Shown: one piece after another, positions 52,421-64,000 of the stretch
Layout: every line of letters begins with the position of its first letter
Position numbering within the stretch: the stretch's first letter is position 1
Assembly (NCBI RefSeq): GCF_001038485.1
Contig: NZ_LDUE01000020.1
Span: forward strand, 1-64,000
Direction: 5' to 3'
Length of the DNA stretch: 64,000 nucleotides
Source: Ornithinibacillus californiensis
GTDB taxonomy: Bacteria > Bacillota > Bacilli > Bacillales > Amphibacillaceae
Translations under genes and position numbers: made by a program
The notes under the pieces: model-generated
Told to the model about the DNA's origin: nothing
Databases searched by the model: none
Seen by the model: the letters and a program-made list of their open reading frames with translations, nothing else

Positions 52421-53956
52421 TTATTTATTTTTGTTTATAGTATTTAGCAGAAATGCAGTTAAAGCAATTAAAACAAGCGTAATTATTAGTCCGAAGAAAA
52501 GGTTATTGGTTAATCCTATAATAAGGTAACCAACAACAGATGCAACCGCAACAATCAACGCATAAGGCAACTGTGTTAATACGTGATCGATATGATTTGC
52601 CCCTGCACCAGTTGAAGAAAGAACGGTCGTATCAGAAATAGGTGACACATGGTCTCCAAACACCGCACCCGCTAATACTGCAGCAAGTGATGGGATGATT
52701 AACGATGGATCGGCAATAGCCATTACTTCTGCTGCAATTGGTAGCATAATTCCAAATGTACCCCAAGATGTTCCTGTTGCCAGTGCCATAAATCCAGAAA
52801 TAACAAAGAATATTACTGGTAATATACCCGAACTAATATTAGCATTTTCAGCAACTGTAGCTAAATATTCACCAGTTTGTAGCGTAGAAATAATCGAACC
52901 AATCATCCATGCTAATAAGAGAATATAAATAGCAGGAAGCATTGCCTTAACTCCCTCAACAAGGACTAGGCCAGTTTTTGCATGTTGATTTTGCTGTAAT
53001 AAATATAATATAAAAGCTACTAGAACTGCAGCAACTCCACCAACAAATAAGGAAAAGTTAACATTTGTATTTTCAAATATAGAAATCAGTGTGACAGTAT
53101 CCCCGCTTGCATTAGCACCTGTAATAACCATGGAACTAATTGTAGTTACTAACAATATAATAATCGGTAATATTAAATGAATAACTCTTCCCTTTTTACT
53201 TGGATCAAATGCATGTGTTAAATCTCCCGGCACGGTAGTCCCCTTGGGAATCACTTCGCCAGTAGATTGAGCTAGACTTTCATGTTTCTTCATAGGGCCT
53301 ACATTTAAATTTAGAATAGCAGTTAAGAAAACAAGTAGTAACGCTCCGATTGCATATAGATTATAAGGAATCATCTTTACAAATGCCTCTAAAGGTTGTA
53401 AACCTGTAAAAGCAACTAACCCGCCGATTACACCAATTAAGTAAGCTCCCCAGCTTGATATCGGAGAAATTACAGTAACCGGAGCTGATGTCGAATCAAT
53501 AAAGTAAGCTAGCTTTGCACGTGAAATATTATGTCTATCTGTTAAAGGTCTTGCAATTTGTCCAACAGCTAAAGCATTGAAATAATCATCAATAAAAATA
53601 ATGATACCAAGAATTGGAGACATAAGTTGTGCGCCTATTCGTGTTTTGATTTTTGCTATCATCCAATCTCCAAACGCCTGACTGCCACCAGATGCTTGAA
53701 GAAAAGCAGTCATAATTCCTAATAATAGTAAAAATCCAATTAGTTGTAGGTCACCTGTATTAAGTGCTCCATCGGAAATAAAGATGCCATAAAACACATT
53801 CCAAACCTCCGTAATACTACCTATTAAATTAAAATCATGAATAAATAATGCCCCTACGATAATTCCTACCCCTAAAGAGAGTAGTACTTTTCTTGTTAGT
53901 AAAACTAAGACTAGCATAATAATTGCTGGAATAAGTGAAAAAATTGTTCCTTCCAT
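52421..53956 (-). CDS. NhaC-family transporter, probable lysine transporter
   Basis: The 511-residue protein has about 11-12 membrane helices and the NhaC-family pattern, with FIDDYFNALAVGQIARPLTD, SISSWGAYLIG-like PISSWGAYLIGVIGG, ALATGTSWGTFGIMLP and GDHVSPISDTTVLSSTGA. The lysine riboswitch upstream shows it belongs to the lysine regulon; comparable lysine-riboswitch-linked NhaC proteins have been called LysW. I chose the ATG at 53956, 7 bases after GGAGGT; the longer frame carries 27 extra residues that overlap this site. A sodium/proton exchange role is less likely given the riboswitch. Confidence 0.88.
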   Translation of the reverse strand: MEGTIFSLIPAIIMLVLVLLTRKVLLSLGVGIIVGALFIHDFNLIGSITEVWNVFYGIFISDGALNTGDLQLIGFLLLLGIMTAFLQASGGSQAFGDWMIAKIKTRIGAQLMSPILGIIIFIDDYFNALAVGQIARPLTDRHNISRAKLAYFIDSTSAPVTVISPISSWGAYLIGVIGGLVAFTGLQPLEAFVKMIPYNLYAIGALLLVFLTAILNLNVGPMKKHESLAQSTGEVIPKGTTVPGDLTHAFDPSKKGRVIHLILPIIILLVTTISSMVITGANASGDTVTLISIFENTNVNFSLFVGGVAAVLVAFILYLLQQNQHAKTGLVLVEGVKAMLPAIYILLLAWMIGSIISTLQTGEYLATVAENANISSGILPVIFFVISGFMALATGTSWGTFGIMLPIAAEVMAIADPSLIIPSLAAVLAGAVFGDHVSPISDTTVLSSTGAGANHIDHVLTQLPYALIVAVASVVGYLIIGLTNNLFFGLIITLVLIALTAFLLNTINKNK

Positions 53957-54040
53957 GTCCATACCTCCATTGTTGTAATTAGTTTGCGCTGTCCGTCCAT
54001 GGAGATACGTGAATAGAAAAAATCTATTTTTCCACACAAA

Positions 54041-54290
54041 AAAGCAACGATAGAAAATAACCTATCATTGCTTCTGCATTATATACGTTATCCTCCATTT
54101 CGATCTGTAGTCCTCCATGCGACGTGCAGCATGACAGTTTGCCTTTTATTCAAAGACACCCCAGCAATAATAAGTTTGACCCTTATTACGCTTCGGCAAA
54201 TAAGCCTTTCACCAATAATCATAGTTGTCATCCTCCTATTGGTTACTCTTCTTATCCGCACCTCTACCTCACCGATCTGATAAGGTTTCT
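54041..54290 (-). promoter_or_regulatory. lysine riboswitch (L-box)
   Basis: On the minus strand the L-box core is present in order: GTAGAGGTGCGG, AGAGTAACC, GGTGAAAGGC, GCCGAAGCG, GCTGGGGTGTC, ACTGTCATGC, and GCATGGAGGACTAC. The terminator AAGCAATGATAGG / CTATCGTTGCTT with six Ts lies at 54041-54073. Lysine binding should stop transcription before the NhaC-family gene. Confidence 0.95.
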
Positions 54291-54306
54291 ATTAAGTTAT
54301 AAGAAT

Positions 54307-54335
54307 ACTATACAAGATTCTTATTCATCTTGCAA
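54307..54335 (-). promoter_or_regulatory. promoter of the lysine-riboswitch transcript, inside yunB
   Basis: On the minus strand TTGCAA (54330-54335) and TATAGT (54307-54312) have a 17-base spacer. The -35 box lies within the last codons of yunB (stop at 54321). The start site would be just before the L-box. Confidence 0.65.
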
Positions 54336-55100
54336 GTCTTCTTTTGGAATTGCTATGGAAGGGTCACCACCATTGCCACTATAAAATTCTGGTACAACAC
54401 CCATTACAAGGTTTTTGTCTATTAATATTTTTGTATCAACTGTAGTAACTTTGGATGTAAAAGGAACGACTACTTGAACGTCTGCTTCTACGTGTACATA
54501 TACAGACACAAACACATTATTTATCGGCAACTGCTCTATTTCCTCAATTAATTGTGTTCGAACAGCACCTACTAGTTCTAAGTTTACAGGGATTCTAGGT
54601 CCTAAATTTGCTAAAATGGAATTTCCAGTCGCTTGACCAATTGGAATTTCAATTACGGTTGGATCACGATCAACTAATTCATCTACTGTATCACCATAAA
54701 CATCGGGCTCTCCAAGTGGATCACTGTATTGGGGAGGCGTTCCTCGATTCATACTATGAAAAAACTCTTCCACTCTATCAGTGGCAGCTCGATTAATTTT
54801 ATTTACTACGGATGCATCCCAGCCTACTCCCGATATATTACCTTCTTCTGTCTTTTCTAAATATGCTACATCATCGAATGTATACTCTTCTGCAAACTTA
54901 ACGGCAGAATTAATCCCTCTAGTAGCAAATTCGTCTACTTTTACCTCAGCAATTTCAACAATGGTTGGAGTAATCTTTTCATCAATAAATTCCAGGCTGA
55001 AATATGTTATAAGAATAAATAGAACAAAAGATATCATTAATATATATCTTGTTGGAGGTGACGTTCTCCTTCCTACAAACCCCATCCGATGCCTTTTCAT
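54321..55100 (-). CDS. yunB: sporulation protein YunB
   Basis: The 259-residue protein has a basic N-terminus, one transmembrane helix at about residues 20-40 (ILMISFVLFILITYFSL), and an extracytoplasmic domain with IEIPIGQATGNSILANLGPRIP. YunB is required for full spore formation in B. subtilis and is expressed in the mother cell. GGAGG lies before the ATG. It is followed at its 3' end by a promoter for the next gene. Confidence 0.92.
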   Translation of the reverse strand: MKRHRMGFVGRRTSPPTRYILMISFVLFILITYFSLEFIDEKITPTIVEIAEVKVDEFATRGINSAVKFAEEYTFDDVAYLEKTEEGNISGVGWDASVVNKINRAATDRVEEFFHSMNRGTPPQYSDPLGEPDVYGDTVDELVDRDPTVIEIPIGQATGNSILANLGPRIPVNLELVGAVRTQLIEEIEQLPINNVFVSVYVHVEADVQVVVPFTSKVTTVDTKILIDKNLVMGVVPEFYSGNGGDPSIAIPKEDLQDE

Positions 55101-55154
55101 AAAAAAACCTCCTCAGTACAATCTATGCTTGTTCCAAGGAGGGTAGAATTAAAT

Positions 55155-56237
55155 TTAGACTAAATCACAGCTTGTTATCGTAACATTTAATTGTTGCGAT
55201 AAGTCCAATGTATACGGTTCAATATCGCGATCTTCTTCTTTCAAGATTCTGATGATAGGACGATCACATATATGTTTATTTTGTCTTACCACGACACCAT
55301 GACGCTTATCGTTTAATTCAACGGTTATGCCATTCGGGTAAACGGCTACACTATTCTTAAATGCTTCTATGATTCGAATATCAAATTGATTAACCGCACC
55401 AGTATATAGAAGTTCTAGCCCCTCATGAGGAAGCATTGCCTTCCGGTAAACGCGATTACTAGTAACTGCATCAAATACATCTGCTGCCCCAATAATTTGA
55501 GCAAATAGATGAATATCATTTCCTTTTAGACCACGTGGATATCCAGATCCATTTAATCGTTCATGATGCTGATACGCGCAATGCGCTACAACTGAGGAAT
55601 AGGTATGATTTTTTCTTAGAAAATCATATCCAAGCGTTGTGTGAGTTTTCATCGTCGTGAATTCTTCCTCTGTTAGCTTATCAGGTTTCTGTAGAATATC
55701 CGGGTCAATAAATACCTTCCCAATGTCATGAAGAATAGCACCTTTACCCAATTCAGATAATTCTTTTGCGTTTAATCTTAACTGTGCTCCAATTGCTAAC
55801 GCATAAATAGTTACATTTAAGGAATGCTGGTATATGTAATCATCCGTTAAATAAATGTCAGCGAGTAGAGTAATAGATTCGGGATGACTGTTTATCTCTT
55901 CCATAATTCGATTAATGATATCAGATAAATTTTTACCTTCCTGATCCAAGGTAAACGGATTATTAGTAAGCTTTGTTTTCTGGATATTCGTAAACAAACG
56001 CTTCATTGATGTCGTAGCATCCTGGCGTAGCCTTTCGGAAATTGCTGGTTGTACCACGATATCCTTTGTAGCTTCATCTTCTATGTAGACATAGGTAACC
56101 CCTTGTTCTTCTAAACGTCCAATAAGCCTTTCAGTCAATGCTACACCATTATGTAGTAAAATCGTGCCATTATCACGATATATACTTTGTCCTAAAATAT
56201 CTCCTAGTTGAATTGCTGCGGTTGCGACTAATTTCAT
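55155..56237 (-). CDS. HD-GYP domain protein, probable cyclic-di-GMP phosphodiesterase
   Basis: The 360-residue cytoplasmic protein has an N-terminal region of about 120 residues and an HD-GYP domain: HSLNVTIYALAIG, the metal-binding HD pair in AILHDIGKVFID (residues 170-171), CAYQHHERLNGSGYPRGLKG, and ADVFDAVTSNRVYR. HD-GYP proteins hydrolyse cyclic di-GMP (or cGAMP). The conserved GYP motif is GYP. It lies between yunB and yunC, where B. subtilis has none, so it is an insertion relative to that order. Confidence 0.9.
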   Translation of the reverse strand: MKLVATAAIQLGDILGQSIYRDNGTILLHNGVALTERLIGRLEEQGVTYVYIEDEATKDIVVQPAISERLRQDATTSMKRLFTNIQKTKLTNNPFTLDQEGKNLSDIINRIMEEINSHPESITLLADIYLTDDYIYQHSLNVTIYALAIGAQLRLNAKELSELGKGAILHDIGKVFIDPDILQKPDKLTEEEFTTMKTHTTLGYDFLRKNHTYSSVVAHCAYQHHERLNGSGYPRGLKGNDIHLFAQIIGAADVFDAVTSNRVYRKAMLPHEGLELLYTGAVNQFDIRIIEAFKNSVAVYPNGITVELNDKRHGVVVRQNKHICDRPIIRILKEEDRDIEPYTLDLSQQLNVTITSCDLV

Positions 56238-56339
56238 TATGTACTCCTAACCAGCCATCTATAATACGGCAATTTTCGACAATACATTATAATAATAGTA
56301 TCAAATATATTTTGAAAAAGCTATTGGAAAATCGACATA

Positions 56340-56368
56340 TAAAAATGCCTCCCACCGGAGACATTTTT
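56340..56368 (-). terminator. yunC terminator
   Basis: AAAAATGTCTCC and GGAGGCATTTTT pair on the minus strand with one mismatch, across a 4-base loop, next to the yunC stop. Confidence 0.75.
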
Positions 56369-56672
56369 AAGATATTCGTTTTAATGCTTCCTTTCCAATC
56401 ATCCCAACTTCCCAACCATAATGTTCTTTGGAAGCATCTGTAATTTTCTCCAGCGGAGCTTCTAGTAGATCGTCTATCGTACGTACCCCTACTGCCCTTG
56501 CAGCAATCACTTGTCGCACTTTTAATTTTTCACTTAATAAATCTACATCAAGAGCCCCACACATGATATAACCAATCTCATTCGTAATCATCAACAGGTT
56601 CGTTTTTGGTAACTCAACTTTAATCGCAGTAAACACCACACCGTCAACTTCTAGGGGATTTATTGTAATCAT
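56367..56672 (-). CDS. yunC: YunC family protein (DUF1805)
   Basis: The 101-residue protein has the DUF1805 pattern: TAIKVELPKTNLLMI, YIMCGALDVDLLSEKLK and ARAVGVRTIDDLLEAPL. The family is small and of unknown function; some structures are known from structural genomics. GGAGGC lies before the ATG. It lies 48 bp after yunD on the same strand. Confidence 0.9.
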   Translation of the reverse strand: MITINPLEVDGVVFTAIKVELPKTNLLMITNEIGYIMCGALDVDLLSEKLKVRQVIAARAVGVRTIDDLLEAPLEKITDASKEHYGWEVGMIGKEALKRIS

Positions 56673-56720
56673 AAACTGCCTCCTTTGTCATGTACACTAT
56701 ATATCTATGCAAATAGGAGG

Positions 56721-58139
56721 TCATTTGTCACGATTACGAGCGACAACTAAAAGTGGGCCTTCAGTGTTTCCTTCAAAAAATCGCGAATAAAATGTGGGAG
56801 TATATAAGTTTTTTTTCTCAGATTTAGCAACCTCAGGTAATAACCTTCCAAATGTAAAGGCATCTGGTGTAACGAGAGAATAGGTATGCTCTGTATCAAT
56901 TGGAGATCCTTGAAACTTAACTTTATCCACATATTCTTGCCCATTCCGAAGTATTCCTGTTTCTACTTCAATGCCTGAGAAAACCATTTTACCTAATACT
57001 TCCCCACGAAAACCAAAGCCTTTTAACGGATACTCCATAAATTCTTTCGTTAAGGAGGCTCGAACGACTTCGATTAATTCAGCCCCGCTAAGTTCAACAA
57101 TGCAAGGATTTATTGGATGCGGGCATACGCGATGAATGTCTCCTAATGTTATCGTTCCCTCAGAAAACCCATCTAGTAATAGCCCGGTATTAAACATTGC
57201 ACAATCTGCCTCGGTATATTCTCTTATAGTATCTGTCAGAAGTTGCATTATTTGATTGTGTCTATACCAATTAACATCTATTGGTTCAGCAATCGTTACA
57301 ATCACATCTTCCAATGCCTTTTCAGATTTTTCTAGTAAGGAATTTATTTGGTAGGTTGTTTCAATATCCTCATTAATTTCTGAGATATTGGTTGCATAGG
57401 CTTCCTTTTTTATTAATCTATTTTCCCGATGATCCCAAGTTAAAATTACCTCTCCAACATAGTGGCAGTGTTTCCCTGCAGCAGTAATAATTGTTTGGTT
57501 AATCTCTTCAGCCGTTTGAATTAAATGATGCGTGTGTCCACCAATTATCACATCAATATCAGTAAACCTCCTAGCAATTTCCTGGTCCTCATTTATACCT
57601 AAGTGCGATAATAGAACAATTACATCCGTTGTTTTTTTCAACTCTAACACTAGCTTTTCTAACACGGCATACGGATCAGCGATATGCCAACCTAACAGCT
57701 CATAATAGTCATTGAAAGGAGCAGTAAGCCCGATAACCCCTACTTTTACTCCTTGAACAGACTGTATACGTACCGACTGACTCAGCCAGTCCGGTAATTG
57801 ATTATCCAAGCTTTCTAGATTTGCACAAACCACCTTAAACGCTGCATCATCATATAAATGAAACAAGTCCTCATGACCAAAAGTAATTCCCTCATTATTT
57901 CCAATGGTTACTAAATCATAACCAACCTCATTGAGTAGAAAGACATTTCCTCTTCCCATGAGCGCTTCAGATATTGGATGCACACGGTCCACATGGTCAC
58001 CTATATCAACTATCCAGTATGAATCATTAGCTTTTTCCCGCCTAGCCTTTGCTTCTTTCATAAAAGTGGCAACACGCGGCCACTGTTCGAAGTTACTATG
58101 TAGATCATTTGTATAATAAAAATATAGTTTTTCTTGCAT
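56721..58139 (-). CDS. yunD: YunD, metallophosphatase/5'-nucleotidase family protein
   Basis: The 472-residue protein has an N-terminal calcineurin-like metallophosphatase domain (YFYYTNDLHSN, IVDIGDHVD, GNNEG, LLSHLGINED, IIGGHTHH) and a C-terminal 5'-nucleotidase domain (FNTGLLLDGFSEG, FRGEVLGKM). No signal peptide is visible, so it is cytoplasmic. Substrate is unknown. AAGGAG lies before the ATG. It begins 12 bp after the yunE stop; the two are likely translated from one mRNA. Confidence 0.9.
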   Translation of the reverse strand: MQEKLYFYYTNDLHSNFEQWPRVATFMKEAKARREKANDSYWIVDIGDHVDRVHPISEALMGRGNVFLLNEVGYDLVTIGNNEGITFGHEDLFHLYDDAAFKVVCANLESLDNQLPDWLSQSVRIQSVQGVKVGVIGLTAPFNDYYELLGWHIADPYAVLEKLVLELKKTTDVIVLLSHLGINEDQEIARRFTDIDVIIGGHTHHLIQTAEEINQTIITAAGKHCHYVGEVILTWDHRENRLIKKEAYATNISEINEDIETTYQINSLLEKSEKALEDVIVTIAEPIDVNWYRHNQIMQLLTDTIREYTEADCAMFNTGLLLDGFSEGTITLGDIHRVCPHPINPCIVELSGAELIEVVRASLTKEFMEYPLKGFGFRGEVLGKMVFSGIEVETGILRNGQEYVDKVKFQGSPIDTEHTYSLVTPDAFTFGRLLPEVAKSEKKNLYTPTFYSRFFEGNTEGPLLVVARNRDK

Positions 58140-58151
58140 TCAAAAATCTCC

Positions 58152-58970
58152 TTAAGCTGTTAACCCGTTAATAATCATTCTAACTCCAATAAGAATCAAT
58201 GTTATTCTTAATACCCATTCCAATGTTTTTCCTTTTAAAAATTGACTAGTCTTAGCACCTAATTTCCCACCAATCCATGCTCCAGGAATAAAAAATAAAA
58301 CATATTCCCAAACAATATGTCCTAGTGCAATATGGGTGCTTGCCCCGATAACACTAACGAAAAAGATCATAAACATGGAAGTCGCAGTAGCAATATGAAC
58401 AGGAAAACCAAATAATAATATCATGGCTGGAACCATAATCGAGCCTCCACCTATTCCAAACAATCCTGACATCATCCCTACCGTTAATGATAAGAAAAAG
58501 GCAAAAACCGGTGATACAGCATATTCATAAAGCTCGCCATCAACTAGAAAGGATCTTCTAGTTTTACCACGTAAGGTGAGCTTTTGTTGTGGTCTTTTTT
58601 TCAAGAAGAACAACATGGAAATAATGATGATTAAAATTCCGAAATATAGTAAAAAAGCATCTGTCTCCATAAACTGGTTTAGCCAAGAACCAAAGACACT
58701 CCCTGGTATACTCCCAGTTAAAAATAGTAGCCCAGTCTTATAGTCCACCCTACCTTTCTTAAAATAAGTAAGAGTGGAAGATAACGAAGTAAAAATCATT
58801 GTAATTAATGAAATCCCTACTATGGCTTGTGGTGATGCCCATTCAAATCCAGGCACAAATTGATGTAATAGAATTAAAATTGGAATTAGAATTACTCCGC
58901 CACCAAGCCCAACTAAACTACCAACAAATGCTGTTAAAACTCCAACAAGTACACAAATAATAAATACCAA
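58152..58970 (-). CDS. yunE: TauE/SafE family membrane exporter YunE
   Basis: The 272-residue protein has about eight membrane helices in two repeats, with GVLTAFVGSLVGLGGGVILIP in the first and MMSGLFGIGGGSIMVPAMIL in the second. TauE/SafE proteins export sulfite or organosulfonates; the substrate here is unknown. I chose the TTG at 58970, 8 bases after AGAGG. The longer frame adds 48 residues of poor quality with no ribosome binding site and overlaps the sufB terminator. The resulting length matches B. subtilis YunE. Confidence 0.85.
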   Translation of the reverse strand: MVFIICVLVGVLTAFVGSLVGLGGGVILIPILILLHQFVPGFEWASPQAIVGISLITMIFTSLSSTLTYFKKGRVDYKTGLLFLTGSIPGSVFGSWLNQFMETDAFLLYFGILIIIISMLFFLKKRPQQKLTLRGKTRRSFLVDGELYEYAVSPVFAFFLSLTVGMMSGLFGIGGGSIMVPAMILLFGFPVHIATATSMFMIFFVSVIGASTHIALGHIVWEYVLFFIPGAWIGGKLGAKTSQFLKGKTLEWVLRITLILIGVRMIINGLTA

Positions 58971-59073
58971 GCCAATAACCTCTGTCCTATTTTTAGTTTC
59001 TATTCTATATTTTAGCATTCTTTTATAAAGATTCCTACCGAGCAATAGAAAGTTCGAACGTATCCGACAATAT

Positions 59074-59107
59074 AAAAAACCTGAATCCATTTTGGATTCA
59101 GGTTTTT
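59074..59107. terminator. suf operon terminator
   Basis: AAAAACCTGAATCC and GGATTCAGGTTTTT pair perfectly across a 5-base loop, with Ts on both strands. It lies 16 bp after the sufB stop. Confidence 0.92.
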
Positions 59108-59122
59108 GATTCATGAAATAGC

Positions 59123-60520
59123 TTAACCAATAGAACCTTCCATCTCGAATTTGATAAGACGGTTCATTTCAACTGCATATTCCATCGGAAGTTCTTTTGT
59201 AAATGGTTCGATGAAGCCCATTACGATCATTTCTGTTGCTTCTTCTTCTGTTAAACCTCTACTCATTAGGTAGAATAGTTGCTCTTCAGATACTTTAGAA
59301 ACTTTCGCTTCATGCTCCAGTGAGATATTATCATTTAGAATCTCATTGTAAGGGATTGTATCAGAAGTTGACTCGTTATCAAGGATTAACGTATCACACT
59401 CGATATTTGCACGTGCACCATCTGCTTTACGTCCAAAGTGAACGATCCCACGGTATGATACTTTACCACCTTGTTTCGAGAATGACTTCGAAACAATTGT
59501 AGAAGATGTGTTTGGTGCTAAGTGATGCATTTTCGCACCAGCATCTTGTACTTGACCTTTACCTGCAATAGCGATAGAGATCGTGTTACCACGAGCACCT
59601 TCACCTCTAAGAATAACCGCAGGATATTTCATCGTTAATTTAGAACCAATGTTACCATCAATCCATTCCATTGTTCCGTTTGCATCAACTACAGCACGCT
59701 TTGTAACTAGGTTGTATACGTTATTAGCCCAGTTTTGAATCGTAGTATAACGGCAATAACCATCTTTCTTAACGATTATTTCAACAACCGCACTGTGAAG
59801 TGAGTTGGTTGTATATACTGGTGCCGTACAACCTTCTACATAGTGAACAGATGCGCCTTCATCTACAACGATTAACGTTCTTTCAAACTGTCCCATATTT
59901 TCAGAGTTAATACGGAAGTATGCTTGAAGTGGTGTATTTGTTTTAACACCTTTTGGAACATAGATGAATGATCCACCAGACCAAACCGCCGAGTTAAGTG
60001 CAGAGAATTTATTATCAGAGTAAGGGATTACTGTTCCGAAGTACTCTTTAAATAATTCTTCATTCTCTTTTAGTGCAGTATCTGTATCTTTAAAAATAAT
60101 ACCTAAATCTTCTAAGTCCTCTTTTAAGCTGTGGTATACAACTTCTGATTCATACTGTGCAGAAACACCAGCAAGGTATTTTTGTTCTGCTTCTGGAATA
60201 CCAAGTTTATCAAATGTTTGTTTGATTTCAGCAGGCACTTCATCCCATGTTCTACCTTGTTTTTCAGAAGGTTTAACATAATACACAATCTCATCAAAAT
60301 CAAGACCTGTTAAGTCTCCACCCCATTGTGGCATTGGACGCTCATAAAAATGCTCTAATGCTTTTAAGCGATAATCTAACATCCACTGAGGTTCTTCTTT
60401 CATATTCGAGATTTCTTCCACGACTCTCCGCGTTAAACCACGTTCTGTACGGAAGATAGAAACGTCTTTATCACGAAAGCCATATTTATACTCATCTATT
60501 TCAGGCGCTTTCTTTGCCAT
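59123..60520 (-). CDS. sufB: Fe-S cluster assembly scaffold protein SufB
   Basis: The 465-residue protein forms the SufBCD complex, on which Fe-S clusters are built. It has the FeS_assembly_SufBD domain: [41 protein letters not shown] (the cysteine in EGCTAP), and the C-terminal [30 protein letters not shown] lies before the ATG. It is the last gene of the operon, 26 bp after sufU. Confidence 0.97.
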   Translation of the reverse strand: MAKKAPEIDEYKYGFRDKDVSIFRTERGLTRRVVEEISNMKEEPQWMLDYRLKALEHFYERPMPQWGGDLTGLDFDEIVYYVKPSEKQGRTWDEVPAEIKQTFDKLGIPEAEQKYLAGVSAQYESEVVYHSLKEDLEDLGIIFKDTDTALKENEELFKEYFGTVIPYSDNKFSALNSAVWSGGSFIYVPKGVKTNTPLQAYFRINSENMGQFERTLIVVDEGASVHYVEGCTAPVYTTNSLHSAVVEIIVKKDGYCRYTTIQNWANNVYNLVTKRAVVDANGTMEWIDGNIGSKLTMKYPAVILRGEGARGNTISIAIAGKGQVQDAGAKMHHLAPNTSSTIVSKSFSKQGGKVSYRGIVHFGRKADGARANIECDTLILDNESTSDTIPYNEILNDNISLEHEAKVSKVSEEQLFYLMSRGLTEEEATEMIVMGFIEPFTKELPMEYAVEMNRLIKFEMEGSIG

Positions 60521-60546
60521 TATATATACCCTCCTTTAAGTATTCG

Positions 60547-63495
<2,949 letters not shown>

Positions 63496-63512
63496 ATTAC
63501 CCCTCCTAACTA

Positions 63513-64000
63513 TTAAGCGTTTTGCCCAACTGTTTCGTCTTCAATACCTAATTCTTCTTTAATCCAGTCATATCCTTCTGCTTCCAAACGATGAGCTAGT
63601 TCAGGTCCACCGGATTTCACAACGCGACCTTGCATCATAACGTGTACAAAGTCTGGAGTAATATAATTTAATAGACGTTGATAGTGTGTAATAATTAAGC
63701 AACCGAAGTTTTCGCCACGCATTTTGTTGATCCCTTTTGAAACAACTTTTAATGCGTCAATATCTAATCCTGAATCAATCTCATCTAAGATAGCAATATC
63801 AGGCTTAATTTGCATTAATTGAAGAATTTCATTACGTTTCTTTTCCCCACCTGAGAATCCTTCATTTAAGTATCTTGTTGCCATGCTTTGATCGATTTCT
63901 AGGTAATCTAAGTCTTTATCTAAGTCCTTAATGAATTTCATTAAAGGAATTTCATCGCCTTCTTCACGGCGTGCGTTAATTGCTGAACGTAGGAAGTCAG
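63513..64000 (-). CDS. sufC: Fe-S assembly ATPase SufC (cut by the right edge)
   Basis: This is the C-terminal part of the ABC-type ATPase that drives SufBCD; the gene runs off the window, so its 5' end and Walker A are not seen. Visible parts are FLRSAINARREEGDEIPLM in frame up to the edge, the signature GFSGGEKKRNEI, Walker B PDIAILDEIDSGLDIDA, and the switch histidine IITHYQRLL. The reading frame continues to the last base. It is the first known gene of sufCDSUB; the promoter lies outside. Confidence 0.96.
   Translation of the reverse strand, partial: DFLRSAINARREEGDEIPLMKFIKDLDKDLDYLEIDQSMATRYLNEGFSGGEKKRNEILQLMQIKPDIAILDEIDSGLDIDALKVVSKGINKMRGENFGCLIITHYQRLLNYITPDFVHVMMQGRVVKSGGPELAHRLEAEGYDWIKEELGIEDETVGQNA

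Noticed and set aside
54068-54384. open frames across the lysine riboswitch
   Set aside because: The region is fully explained by the L-box aptamer, its terminator and its promoter.
58971-59114. 48-residue N-terminal extension of YunE
   Set aside because: It overlaps the suf terminator, lacks a ribosome binding site, and the TTG at 58970 has a well-spaced AGAGG.

Overview
The window comes from a low-GC Gram-positive, spore-forming member of the Bacillaceae, most like the Oceanobacillus/Virgibacillus group. The evidence is the AT-rich sequence, strong AGGAGG-type ribosome binding sites, tandem TTGACA-17-TATAAT rRNA promoters, T-box, SAM, FMN and lysine riboswitches, sporulation genes (yunB, lytH, yutH, kapB), a menaquinone operon, and a gene order that follows the Bacillus subtilis leuS-metK-pckA-men and yui-yum-yut-yun-yur(suf) regions. 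Nothing in it looks like a prophage, plasmid, CRISPR array or insertion sequence; it is chromosomal core with a few accessory insertions.

Layout. 1-340: promoters and leader of an rRNA operon that reads out of the left edge. 0.6-9 kb: a secreted FG-GAP-like protein, leuS under a leucine T-box, a tRNA-modification methyltransferase (mnmM/ytqB), ytoA, metK under a SAM riboswitch, and pckA. 8.8-11.8 kb: a 52-bp tandem repeat, a structured leader and a ytlACD-type ABC importer. 11.8-14.2 kb: an APH-like kinase, ytkD and two unknown genes. 14.2-22.5 kb: menaquinone genes (menF-menD-menH-menB-[repeat]-menE on one strand, menA and a hotdog thioesterase on the other); menC is absent. 22.5-29 kb: grpB, ribU under an FMN riboswitch, an M42 aminopeptidase, a thioredoxin-fold protein, yugO, yugI and pgi.

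29.2-33.6 kb is the most unusual part: two tandem paralogues, each fusing an ECF sigma-factor-like cytoplasmic region, one transmembrane helix and a large extracytoplasmic domain in a single protein. The upstream copy is intact and has a candidate ECF-type promoter (TGAAAC-16-CGTT) in front of it; the downstream copy is split by a one-base frameshift. 33.6-42.7 kb: a PatB/MalY lyase, a Cu/Zn-SOD-like lipoprotein lacking two copper ligands, kapB, a stand-alone HPr, deoD, bioY behind a BirA-type operator, yuiD-yuiC-yuiB, a type II NADH dehydrogenase and ferredoxin-NADP reductase. 43-50.4 kb: Fe-S assembly (sufA-like, nfu-like), dapF and the yut genes, ending in lytH. 50.4-54.3 kb: an NSS-family amino-acid transporter with its 33-residue partner, and a lysine-riboswitch-controlled NhaC-family transporter. 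54.3-59 kb: yunB, an HD-GYP protein, yunC, yunD, yunE. 59-64 kb: the sufCDSUB operon, with sufC cut by the right edge.

Three copies of a roughly 245-305 bp near-palindromic repeat (15722-16027, 28969-29212, 42679-42926) carry a 15-bp inner stem in which one base pair differs in each copy while pairing is kept. Start codons were moved downstream from the longest open frame wherever the ribosome binding site or promoter required it; each such choice is stated in its entry. Many bidirectional hairpin terminators sit between convergent genes.
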